Below the pieces are notes generated by a model. That model saw only the letters and a program-made list of their open reading frames with translations. It ran no database searches and was not told where the DNA came from. Shown here one piece after another: positions 1 to 6,784 of a DNA stretch of 9,654 bases (its first letter is position 1; each line of letters starts with the position of its first letter). Both the position numbers and the translations under genes were made by a program. The stretch covers positions 1 through 9,654 of the forward strand of contig CAQJOC010000036.1 in assembly GCA_948815685.1 (NCBI GenBank). The letters run 5' to 3'. The stretch is from an uncultured Eubacteriales bacterium. Its GTDB lineage: Bacteria; Bacillota; Clostridia; Oscillospirales; Acutalibacteraceae.

Positions 1-4
1 TATT

Positions 5-26
5 CAGGCTACATTAAACTATAGCC

Positions 27-28
<2 letters not shown>
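5..28 (-). other. 7-bp inverted repeat overlapping the tRNA-Ile 3' end
   Basis: CAGGCTA (5-11) and TAGCCTG (22-28) are perfect inverted repeats with a 10-nt loop. The arm at 22-28 includes two bases of the encoded CCA, so in the precursor RNA the hairpin would begin inside the mature 3' end. It is followed only by AATA before the window ends, so a U-tract cannot be confirmed. It could be a terminator stem, a processing signal or chance. Confidence 0.35.
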
Positions 29-103
<75 letters not shown>

Positions 104-142
104 ATTCAGCTTTACACAGTGGCTTTATCCACATAGTATATT

Positions 143-172
143 ATTTTATCACTTGCTTTTTTACTTTGTCAA
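143..172 (-). promoter_or_regulatory. sigma-70/SigA promoter of tRNA-Ile
   Basis: On the minus strand a consensus -35 TTGACA (172-167) is followed by an 18-bp spacer and a -10 TAAAAT (148-143). Transcription would start near 136, leaving a leader of about 30 nt before the tRNA 5' end at 103. The consensus -35 suits a stable-RNA gene. The call rests on sequence and position only. Confidence 0.75.
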
Positions 173-242
173 GTAAATTTTATAATTCAAATTTTTGTTT
201 TAAGTTTTTAATAATAAATTCAAAAATATTTCATTTTAAATG

Positions 243-299
243 GTCAATTTTTATATAATTTTTGACAATCGTGTCTTACTCAGTACATCAAAAATTGAC
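243..299 (-). repeat. AT-rich inverted repeats downstream of rpoD
   Basis: The arm at 288-299 can pair with either of two partners: 257-265 (9 bp, AATTTTTGA with TCAAAAATT, loop 22) or 243-252 (10 bp, GTCAATTTTT with AAAAATTGAC, loop 37). This lies 47-103 nt past the rpoD stop, in the 242-nt gap to the tRNA. The stems are nearly all A-T and no clean U-run follows, so it is at best a weak terminator or an mRNA 3' end structure. The only other signal I see in this gap is the tRNA promoter. Confidence 0.3.
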
Positions 300-345
300 G
301 TTTATAACCAGCAATTTCCGTTTTTATCCATTTTTATAATTATTT

Positions 346-1467
346 TTAATCTAAGAAATCCTTTAACCTTTTGCTTCTGCTTGGATGTCTCAATTTTCGT
401 AAAGCTTTAGCTTCTATTTGTCTGATTCTCTCTCGGGTAACATGAAATTCTTTCCCTACTTCTTCTAATGTTCTCGGATGACCATCAATCAAACCAAATC
501 TCATTCTAAGAACTTTTTCTTCCCTAGACGTTAATGTGTTTAAAACTTCGAGCAGTTGTTCTTTAAGCAAAACTTGTGACGCCTTTTCCGCCGGTGCTAT
601 TGCATCGTTGTCAGGGATAAAATCACCTAAATGAGTGTCCTCTTCGTCTCCAACAGGCGAATCTAAAGACATTGGGTCCTGCGAAGCTTTCATTACCTCT
701 TTAACCTTTTCGGACGAAATGTTAAGTTCTTCAGCCACTTCTTCTGCCGATGGTTCTTGACCATTATTATGCATCATTTGTCCGGAAACACGCCGTACTT
801 TATTCATGGTCTCAACCATATGAACAGGTATACGTATAGTTCTCGCCTGATCCGCAATTGCGCGGGTTATCGCTTGGCGTATCCACCATGTGGCATATGT
901 CGAAAATTTAAAACCTTTGGAATAATCAAATTTTTCAACTGCCTTAATCAAGCCTAAATTACCTTCTTGGATTAAATCAATAAAATGCATCCCTCTGCCA
1001 AGATACCTTTTCGCAATACTTACAACAAGTCGTAAGTTTGCCTCGGTCAATCTTTTTTTTGCATTTTCATCTCCTTCGGAAATTCGAATTGCCAAATCAA
1101 TCTCTTCCTCCGACGTAAGGAGAGGTATAAAACCAATTTCTTTCAGATAGACCTTCACCGGGTCTTCTTGATTTGAACTCTCTAATGCGCTACTTTCTTC
1201 CGATATATCTTCAGCGTTCATTTTTATATCAAATGTTATGTCGTCATCTATGGTTGAGTCTAAACCCTCTATTATCTCTACGCCCATAGACTCCATTGAA
1301 TCATAAAGCTGTTCTATTTGGTCAGGGTCAAAATCGAGTTCCCCCATGGCATCAAGAATCTCATTTGTACTTATTTGACCGTTCATCTTCCCATGCTTTA
1401 TTATATCATTTATAACAGTTTCTTTAGCCTGTGGTTCCTGTGATTCTTTCTTTATGTTGTCTTCCAT
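346..1467 (-). CDS. rpoD: RNA polymerase primary sigma factor (SigA/RpoD)
   Basis: This is the housekeeping sigma-70 factor that directs RNA polymerase to -10/-35 promoters. At 373 aa it has the length of the Gram-positive SigA type and lacks the large insert of proteobacterial RpoD. Region 1.1 spans about residues 17-68, followed by an acidic linker (69-99). Region 1.2 starts at EDPVKVYLKEIG (101). Region 2 contains NLRLVVSIAKRY and the 2.3/2.4 segment FSTYATWWIRQAITRAIADQ (188-207). Region 3 covers about 208-290. Region 4 (about 302-365) has a helix-turn-helix containing VTRERIRQIEAKALRKLR (343-360). The ATG at 1467 has SD GGAGGT at 1480-1475 with 7-nt spacing. It is the last gene of its cluster, 19 nt after the dnaG stop. 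Nothing in it looks damaged. Confidence 0.98.
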   Translation of the reverse strand: MEDNIKKESQEPQAKETVINDIIKHGKMNGQISTNEILDAMGELDFDPDQIEQLYDSMESMGVEIIEGLDSTIDDDITFDIKMNAEDISEESSALESSNQEDPVKVYLKEIGFIPLLTSEEEIDLAIRISEGDENAKKRLTEANLRLVVSIAKRYLGRGMHFIDLIQEGNLGLIKAVEKFDYSKGFKFSTYATWWIRQAITRAIADQARTIRIPVHMVETMNKVRRVSGQMMHNNGQEPSAEEVAEELNISSEKVKEVMKASQDPMSLDSPVGDEEDTHLGDFIPDNDAIAPAEKASQVLLKEQLLEVLNTLTSREEKVLRMRFGLIDGHPRTLEEVGKEFHVTRERIRQIEAKALRKLRHPSRSKRLKDFLD

Positions 1468-1486
1468 GGCTTTTACCTCCCCGACT

Positions 1487-3268
1487 TTATTTTTTTATAT
1501 TCCTTAACTTTTCTATGTAATTTTTTGCCTCATTTTTATCAATATTTGGCGAACTATTTATGGTATTCGCTTCTTTTTCACTTTTTATGACAAAAATATA
1601 ATCGTTCATGTCTTTTTTAACTTCGGAAGACGGAAGATATTCACAAATCAACTTAGTTATATATCCTGCCTCTTTCATTGTAAAACCTTCAGCCGAAATT
1701 GTTGTTACATCTATGGGCCTTCCCTCTAAATTTAACTTACATATTGCTTCGTAAATTCTTCTGTTTAAATCATTCATAAATAAACTTGGTTTAACTTTAT
1801 AAGAAATATTGTTTAACATATCTAAATTATTTATCAATGTAGACAAAAACATTTCTTCTGCTTTAATTTCCCGTAAACTAACTCCATTTTCTCTATCCGG
1901 CTTGTCCAACATTCCGAAAATATTTTTCTGAATTTGTTTAAATTTGTTCCCTTCTATAACTTTAGTCCTCTTTTTTTTCACTCTTTCTACTTGAAGTAGA
2001 ATTGACTTTCTCTCTATCCCTGTTTCATCACTTAATTTCCCTGCATAAATCTCACATTCAATTGCATTATTAAGTTCACTTAAAACTTTGATACATTCAT
2101 TTAAATATTTCACCTTGTCTTCTGATTTATCTAAGTCATATCTCGATTTTATCCTTTCAAATTTATATTCCATATCGCTCATGGAAGTTTCAACTAAATT
2201 TTTAAATCTGGCTCTACCTTCTTTTCCATATGATTTCATAAACTCATCAGGATCTTTACCCTTAGGTATATTCAAAACCTTTACAAGAAGACCATTCGCT
2301 CTGCAAAGTTTAATTGCCCTATCCGAAGCTTTTCTTCCCGCCTCATCCGAGTCATAAGAAACTATAACTTCTTTTGTAAATCTCGACATTAACCTTACTT
2401 GTCCGTCTGTGAGAGCCGTTCCTAATGTTGCAATGGCATTTTCAAAGCCCGCTTGATGGAGTGCTATCACATCCATATACCCCTCTGCAAGTATAAAATT
2501 TTTTTTCATTTTATTTTTTGCAAAATTAAGTGCAAAAATATTTTCACTTTTTTTAAAAACTAACGTATCTGAGGTGTTTAAATATTTAGGTGTCGAGTTT
2601 TCCATACTCCTTCCACCAAATGCAATTACATTCCCTCTTAAATCCATTATCGGAAACATTACTCTCCCTCTAAATCTGTCGTAAAGTCTCCCCTTTTGCG
2701 ATATAGATGCTACATTTGCCGTAACCAACATTTCGTCATTATATCCTTTTCGCCTTAAATGATTTACTGCCGAAAAACCATCCGCCGGTGAATATCCAAG
2801 CCCAAAATGGCGAATTGTACGAATTTTAAGCCCTCTTTTTATCAAATATTCAAATGCGGCTTTTCCTTGTCTCTCGTTTAAACAAAAATGGTAAAATCTG
2901 GCAAGTTCCCGATTTATTTCATAAATTAAAAGCTTTGTTTGATGAGAACCGTCATCTTTTTCCAGTTCCGGCAAAGGCATCCCAACACGCTGTGCAAGAT
3001 ATTTAATTGCCTCAATATAATCAAGATTTTCTATCAAACGAATAAAAGTAATCACATCGCCTCCGGCTCCACATCCAAAACAATAAAATGATTCGTTCCC
3101 CGGATAAATGAAAAACGACGCCGTCCTTTCTGAATGAAATGGGCAAAGACCTACCATATTTCTTCCTTTTCTTTTAAGCCCTACATAGCCGGAAATTACA
3201 TCTGAAATGTCATTCCTATCCTTGAGCTCCTGTATAAAGCCATCCGAAAATTTCACTTGATTAAACAC
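1487..3268 (-). CDS. dnaG: DNA primase DnaG
   Basis: Primase lays down RNA primers at the replication fork, recruited by the replicative helicase. The 593-aa protein has the expected order. The N-terminal CHC2 zinc ribbon uses C42, H45, C63 and C66. The catalytic core contains YDRFRGRVMFPI (196-207) and IAFGGR. The TOPRIM domain has AEGYMD (E262), YDSDEAG (D306, D308) and GKDPDE (337-342). The C-terminal helicase-binding region starts near 465. The start is GTG at 3268, just 9 nt after the dgt stop. A GAGG sits only 2 nt before it, while an AGGG overlapping the dgt stop is 7 nt away, so a second in-frame GTG at 3256 is an alternative. The cluster dgt-dnaG-rpoD suggests co-transcription with tight coupling to dgt. 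Confidence 0.97.
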   Translation of the reverse strand: MFNQVKFSDGFIQELKDRNDISDVISGYVGLKRKGRNMVGLCPFHSERTASFFIYPGNESFYCFGCGAGGDVITFIRLIENLDYIEAIKYLAQRVGMPLPELEKDDGSHQTKLLIYEINRELARFYHFCLNERQGKAAFEYLIKRGLKIRTIRHFGLGYSPADGFSAVNHLRRKGYNDEMLVTANVASISQKGRLYDRFRGRVMFPIMDLRGNVIAFGGRSMENSTPKYLNTSDTLVFKKSENIFALNFAKNKMKKNFILAEGYMDVIALHQAGFENAIATLGTALTDGQVRLMSRFTKEVIVSYDSDEAGRKASDRAIKLCRANGLLVKVLNIPKGKDPDEFMKSYGKEGRARFKNLVETSMSDMEYKFERIKSRYDLDKSEDKVKYLNECIKVLSELNNAIECEIYAGKLSDETGIERKSILLQVERVKKKRTKVIEGNKFKQIQKNIFGMLDKPDRENGVSLREIKAEEMFLSTLINNLDMLNNISYKVKPSLFMNDLNRRIYEAICKLNLEGRPIDVTTISAEGFTMKEAGYITKLICEYLPSSEVKKDMNDYIFVIKSEKEANTINSSPNIDKNEAKNYIEKLRNIKK

Positions 3269-3277
3269 TTCCTCGCC

Positions 3278-4342
3278 CTATCTTCCAAAAGCACTTATCC
3301 CTTTCCACGGCTTTGGAATGAACAAATCTTTAAAAAGTTTTATTGCAAAATCATCTGTCATTCCGGCTATATAATCACAAACTCCTCTGTCAAGACTCTC
3401 CCTTTTACATACCTCTTTTATATCCTCGGGAAGCTTTTGATTATTTTCTTTAAAATATTTATAAAGCCATTCAACTATATACACTGCTTTTTTTTCTTCA
3501 GATTTTGCCACTTCCGAAAGATAAACTTTGTCATACATAAACTTATGCATTTGAAAAAAGGCTGTTTCTACATCCGGTGCCATTTTTATTTCATTTTCTT
3601 TAGTATTTTCAATTAATGACGTCACCATTACATTGACTCTTTCAGAACAACTTTTTCCTACAATTTCGAGAAAATTCGCCGGAATATCTTCTGTTTTTAT
3701 CACGCCTGCCCGAACTGCATCATCTATATCATGATTTATATATGCAATTTTATCACAAATCCTTACAACTTGTCCTTCAAGCGTTTTTGGCAATGTCCCT
3801 TTAGTGTGATTTAAAATCCCATCCAAAACTTCCTCCGTTAAATTAAGCCCTCTTCCATCTTTTTCAAGAACGTCGGCAACACGCACACTTTGCTGATAAT
3901 GCTTAAACCCACCAGAATAAATATTATTAAGTATCTCCTCTCCTGCGTGGCCAAATGGAGTATGCCCTAAATCATGACCCATAGCAATAGCTTCCGTCAA
4001 ATCCTCGTTTAGACGAAGTGCTCGTGACACTGTCCTAGATATCCCCGCAACCTCTAAAGTGTGCGTTAATCTCGTTCTATAATGATCCCCTTCCGGGCAT
4101 ATAAAAACTTGAGTTTTATGTTTTAACCGCCTAAAAGATTTACTATGAATAATCCTGTCTCTATCACACTGAAATGATGTCCTTATGGGACACTCTTCCT
4201 CAAAAATCTTCCTTTTTTTACAATTTTTAGAGAAAACAGCCCATTTGCTCAAAGTTTTATCTTCTATGGCTTCGGTTTTCTTTCTTATTTCATCTCTTGT
4301 TTCACATTTTATTCCATTTTTTTCACTACTATCCAAAGTCAA
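3278..4342 (-). CDS. dgt: dGTP triphosphohydrolase-like HD-domain protein
   Basis: Members of this family hydrolyse dNTPs to the deoxynucleoside and triphosphate, tuning dNTP pools; the exact substrate cannot be read from sequence. The 354-aa protein opens with the family block CPIRTSFQCDRDRIIHSKSF (51-70) followed by RRLKHKTQVF. The HD metal site is visible as RLTHT (H94) and GHDLGHTPFGH (H123, D124, H127), with a further acidic segment DKIAYINHDIDDA (197-209). The start is TTG at 4342. An in-frame TGA lies one codon further upstream, no ATG precedes the conserved N-terminus, and SD AGGTG (4353-4349) sits 6 nt away. It lies 25 nt after yigZ and 9 nt before dnaG, so it may link nucleotide supply to replication, which is inference. 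Confidence 0.93.
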   Translation of the reverse strand: MTLDSSEKNGIKCETRDEIRKKTEAIEDKTLSKWAVFSKNCKKRKIFEEECPIRTSFQCDRDRIIHSKSFRRLKHKTQVFICPEGDHYRTRLTHTLEVAGISRTVSRALRLNEDLTEAIAMGHDLGHTPFGHAGEEILNNIYSGGFKHYQQSVRVADVLEKDGRGLNLTEEVLDGILNHTKGTLPKTLEGQVVRICDKIAYINHDIDDAVRAGVIKTEDIPANFLEIVGKSCSERVNVMVTSLIENTKENEIKMAPDVETAFFQMHKFMYDKVYLSEVAKSEEKKAVYIVEWLYKYFKENNQKLPEDIKEVCKRESLDRGVCDYIAGMTDDFAIKLFKDLFIPKPWKGISAFGR

Positions 4343-4348
4343 TATTCA

Positions 4349-4353
4349 CACCT
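4349..4353 (-). promoter_or_regulatory. Shine-Dalgarno site setting the TTG start of dgt
   Basis: AGGTG on the minus strand ends 6 nt before the TTG at 4342. The same AGGTG-N6-TTG arrangement occurs at rpmE. An in-frame TGA at 4348-4346 excludes any earlier start. Confidence 0.7.
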
Positions 4354-4367
4354 ATAAGACAAAATTC

Positions 4368-4991
4368 TCAATCTATGCAACAAAATTTATTATTTATAAC
4401 CCTCATCTCAGCATTTCCACAAGACAGCTCATTAATGACCTCTATTAGTTTCAAATACTCTTTTTCATCTATGTATATTAAAGCTTCAACATAATTTGTA
4501 TAGGTACAGTTAGAAATTTTTGCATGAAATCTTTGAATAATGCTTCTTATTTTTTCAAAAACATCATATCCCACTTTAATCTTAACAACAGTACACCAAA
4601 TCATGTTAACTATTCCGCAAGTTTCTATGGATAACCTCGCACCATAGGAATATGCTCTAGTTAATCCCCCAACGCCTAGAAGAATCCCTCCAAAATATCT
4701 AGTTATCACTATTACAATATTCTGCAATCCCATTTTTTCCAAGGTAAAAGCAATAGGAACGCCTGCCGATCCCTGTGGCTCTCCATCATCAGAAGCCTTA
4801 CTGAAATTCGGTTGCCTAATTCTATAAGCATAAACATTATGTTTCGCATCCCAGTGCCTTGATTTTATGGAGTTTATATAATTTTCCGCTTCATCCTTGC
4901 TTAAAATATGCTTAGCATAACAAATAAATTTAGAACGCTTTTCCGTAAACTCTGAAGACGCTTCACCTTTTACAGTTTTAAACGACTCCAA
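4368..4991 (-). CDS. yigZ: YigZ/YvyE, IMPACT family (UPF0029) protein
   Basis: IMPACT-family proteins are conserved in bacteria and eukaryotes; the eukaryotic members modulate translation stress signalling, and the bacterial role is poorly defined. The family signatures are clear: HWDAKHNVYAY (46-56), SDDGEPQGSAGVP (67-79) and TRYFGGILLGVGGLTRAY (97-114), followed by a smaller C-terminal domain. I place the start at the TTG at 4991, giving 207 aa. It has a perfect SD AAAGGAG (5006-5000) at 8 nt, and the resulting N-terminus MESFKTVKGE matches the family's usual short lead into TVKGE. The ATG at 5015 would add 8 residues, has no SD, and would put this SD inside the gene. The gap to rpmE is 100 nt with a GC-rich hairpin; dgt follows after 25 nt. 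Confidence 0.93.
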   Translation of the reverse strand: MESFKTVKGEASSEFTEKRSKFICYAKHILSKDEAENYINSIKSRHWDAKHNVYAYRIRQPNFSKASDDGEPQGSAGVPIAFTLEKMGLQNIVIVITRYFGGILLGVGGLTRAYSYGARLSIETCGIVNMIWCTVVKIKVGYDVFEKIRSIIQRFHAKISNCTYTNYVEALIYIDEKEYLKLIEVINELSCGNAEMRVINNKFCCID

Positions 4992-4999
4992 ACGGAACA

Positions 5000-5006
5000 C
5001 TCCTTT
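5000..5006 (-). promoter_or_regulatory. Shine-Dalgarno site deciding the yigZ start
   Basis: AAAGGAG on the minus strand lies 8 nt before TTG 4991 and inside the frame that would open at ATG 5015. It is the strongest argument for the shorter, TTG-initiated protein. Confidence 0.75.
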
Positions 5007-5017
5007 GATAAACATAC

Positions 5018-5052
5018 AGTCGGTGCACAGAGCTTCTGCACCGCCACCGACT
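5018..5052 (-). other. GC-rich hairpin with alternative pairings between rpmE and yigZ
   Basis: Two stems share one arm. AGTCGGTG (5018-5025) pairs with CACCGACT (5045-5052), 8 bp with a 19-nt interior that can itself form CAGA/TCTG. Alternatively CGGTGCA (5021-5027) pairs with TGCACCG (5037-5043), 7 bp with a 9-nt loop. The element is far richer in G+C than its surroundings and lies in the 100-nt rpmE-yigZ gap, ending close to the yigZ SD. No U-run follows on either strand, so it is not a normal intrinsic terminator. An mRNA processing or stability element, or a protein-binding hairpin, is more likely. Confidence 0.6.
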
Positions 5053-5091
5053 CCACAAAAACAATCTTAAATTCAACCACAAATTAAAAAT

Positions 5092-5349
5092 CTATTTATC
5101 TGATGATTTTGGTTTAGCTTTTTTTAGTCTTTCATTGAACTTTTCCAATATTCCACCCGAATCAACAAATTTTTGTTTACCTGTAAAAAACGGATGACAT
5201 TGCGAACATATATCAACCACTAATTCTTCTTTAGTTGACATAGTCTCAAATTCAGCCCCACACGCACACCTTACTTTTGATTTCACATATTCAGGATATT
5301 TTATTTCAATATTTTTTTTACTTTTAGAAGCTTTAGCCGCAACTGCCAA
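5092..5349 (-). CDS. rpmE: 50S ribosomal protein L31, zinc-binding type
   Basis: L31 is a small protein of the large ribosomal subunit that contributes to the inter-subunit bridge. The 85-aa protein contains the family core VRCACGAEFETMSTKEEL (26-43) and ICSQCHPFFTGKQKFVDSGG (47-66). The four zinc ligands C28, C30, C48 and C51 are all present, so this is the C+ form normally used when zinc is sufficient. I use the TTG at 5349: SD GAGAGG (5364-5359) ends 9 nt before it, whereas the GTG at 5358 would directly abut that SD. The family core is usually preceded by about 15 residues; here there are 25, with a lysine/alanine-rich extension. A promoter lies upstream and yigZ-dgt-dnaG-rpoD follow on the same strand. 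Confidence 0.94.
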   Translation of the reverse strand: MAVAAKASKSKKNIEIKYPEYVKSKVRCACGAEFETMSTKEELVVDICSQCHPFFTGKQKFVDSGGILEKFNERLKKAKPKSSDK

Positions 5350-5358
5350 AATGTTCAC

Positions 5359-5364
5359 CTCTCT
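5359..5364 (-). promoter_or_regulatory. Shine-Dalgarno site deciding the rpmE start
   Basis: GAGAGG directly abuts a GTG at 5358, too close to serve it, and lies 9 nt from TTG 5349, a normal distance. The overlapping AGGTG is 6 nt from the TTG. Confidence 0.65.
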
Positions 5365-5388
5365 AACATTAAAACCTATAACTTTAAT

Positions 5389-5417
5389 AGTATATCATAA
5401 ATTATATTTTTTGTAAA
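5389..5417 (-). promoter_or_regulatory. Promoter of rpmE-yigZ-dgt-dnaG-rpoD
   Basis: On the minus strand -35 TTTACA (5417-5412), a 17-bp spacer and -10 TATACT (5394-5389) place transcription start near 5382, about 18 nt before the rpmE SD. It sits in the 114-nt ftsZ-rpmE gap. I see no intrinsic terminator for ftsZ there, so read-through from ftsZ is also possible. Confidence 0.7.
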
Positions 5418-5463
5418 CATAATTTTAAATTAATGCTATTATGAAACTTTTTTATGTTTTTAA

Positions 5464-6597
5464 TTATTTATTGTTAAATATCGACATAATATCATAAAAA
5501 TTGTCATCATTATCCCTATCGGATAATGACTTTCTGCTTTCTTTAACGCCTTGTTTAGCTAACGCTGCTTGTCGACTGAATCCCTGGCTTTTTCCAAAAT
5601 TTCCTATCTTATTGGCCGCCGGAACAGGTATGTACGATTCCCTTGTGACAAATCCCGTTGCAATCACTGTTACACAAATTTCATCATCCATTTTTTCATC
5701 AAAAGCAGCACCCCAAATTATATTCGCTCCTGCATCCGCTTGCTCTGCTATCATCGTCGACGCCGTTTCTATTTCATCTAAACCAATATCCGGCGAAGAT
5801 GTTACATTTATTATTACACCTTTTGCTCCATTTATCGCTGTCTCAAGCAAAGGACTGGATATCGCCATCTGTGCGGCCTCTTCTGCTTTATCTTTCCCAG
5901 TCGCACGACCAACGCCCATGTGTGCATACCCAGCATCTTTCATTATAGATGTTACATCCGCAAAATCCAAATTCACAAGACCGGGGAGCAAAATCAAATC
6001 TGAAATACTTTGAACCCCTTGCCTCAAAACATCATCTGCAACTATAAATGCATTCATGAGAGTTATTCTTTGCTGACTGGCAAATTTTAGCCTTTCGTTT
6101 GGAATCACAACCAATGAATCAACCTGATCCCGAAGTTCGGTTATGCCATTTTCAGCCTGTTCCATACGCCTTCTTCCTTCAAATGAAAAAGGTTTCGTCA
6201 CTATTCCTATAGTCAAAATTCCCATTTCACGAGCTATTTGAGCCACAACCGGAGCCGCTCCCGTCCCGGTTCCACCGCCCATTCCAGCTGTTATAAATAC
6301 CATATCTGCACCTTTCAGTGCTGCAATAATCTCATCACGGCTCTCTTCTGCAGACCTTTGCCCTATTTCCGGCTTAGACCCCGCCCCTTTGCCATGCGTT
6401 ATTTTTTCACCGATTTGAATTTTTTGATTTGCTTTGGATCTTAAAAGTGCCTGTCTGTCTGTATTAATACATATGAAATCTACACATTTAACTCCGGAAT
6501 CCACCATCCTGTTCACAGCGTTTCCGCCGCCGCCGCCGACGCCAATTACCTTTATCTGAACAAGTTGATCTGAATTATTATCAAATTCAAAACCCAT
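5464..6597 (-). CDS. ftsZ: Cell division protein FtsZ
   Basis: FtsZ is the tubulin-like GTPase that polymerises into the Z-ring at midcell. The 377-aa protein has the full motif set: GVGGGGGNAVNRM (19-31), the GTP-binding T4 loop GMGGGTGTGAAP (105-116), and the T7 catalytic loop NLDFADV (209-215). A variable linker (about 320-360) leads to the C-terminal peptide. That peptide ends DIMSIFNNK, unlike the more usual DIPxFLRx type that binds FtsA/SepF-like partners. The start is ATG 6597 with SD GGAGG (6610-6606) at 8 nt. The earlier ATG at 6612 overlaps that SD and would add MEDLL, absent from typical homologues. It has its own promoter in the 187-nt gap after ftsQ. No ftsA is next to it. Confidence 0.98.
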   Translation of the reverse strand: MGFEFDNNSDQLVQIKVIGVGGGGGNAVNRMVDSGVKCVDFICINTDRQALLRSKANQKIQIGEKITHGKGAGSKPEIGQRSAEESRDEIIAALKGADMVFITAGMGGGTGTGAAPVVAQIAREMGILTIGIVTKPFSFEGRRRMEQAENGITELRDQVDSLVVIPNERLKFASQQRITLMNAFIVADDVLRQGVQSISDLILLPGLVNLDFADVTSIMKDAGYAHMGVGRATGKDKAEEAAQMAISSPLLETAINGAKGVIINVTSSPDIGLDEIETASTMIAEQADAGANIIWGAAFDEKMDDEICVTVIATGFVTRESYIPVPAANKIGNFGKSQGFSRQAALAKQGVKESRKSLSDRDNDDNFYDIMSIFNNK

Positions 6598-6605
6598 TAG
6601 CAAAT

Positions 6606-6610
6606 CCTCC
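6606..6610 (-). promoter_or_regulatory. Shine-Dalgarno site deciding the ftsZ start
   Basis: GGAGG lies immediately after the ATG at 6612-6610 (sharing its G) and 8 nt before ATG 6597. The first ATG has only AAAGG at 3 nt. The downstream ATG is therefore preferred. Confidence 0.75.
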
Positions 6611-6675
6611 ATTAACCTTTAAACTTCTTGCTTTTTTGTAAATTTTTCTTTTATTATAAACACTTTTTTTATTAC

Positions 6676-6705
6676 ATTATATCACTTTATTTTCAACATT
6701 TCCAA
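6676..6705 (-). promoter_or_regulatory. Promoter of ftsZ
   Basis: On the minus strand -35 TTGGAA (6705-6700), an 18-bp spacer and a consensus -10 TATAAT (6681-6676) precede ftsZ by about 75 nt. The rest of the 187-nt gap is A/T-rich low-complexity sequence with no convincing terminator for ftsQ. Confidence 0.65.
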
Positions 6706-6784
6706 TAAAATATTCTCAGATATCTAAAAAAACGAAAAAATCTTCTTTTTGCATATAATATATAAATAATAATATATTTTTTTA

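Noticed and set aside
262..302. Plus-strand promoter with TTGACA at 262-267 downstream of rpoD.
   Set aside because: No -10-like hexamer is found at 16-19 bp spacing, and no plus-strand gene follows.
5501..6013. A plus-strand open frame of 170 codons opposite ftsZ.
   Set aside because: It mirrors the codon bias of ftsZ on the other strand and shows no independent evidence of coding.
6720..6784. Terminator after ftsQ in the A/T-rich stretch.
   Set aside because: T-runs are present, but the only possible stem is A-T pairing with no G-C core, so low-complexity sequence explains it better.
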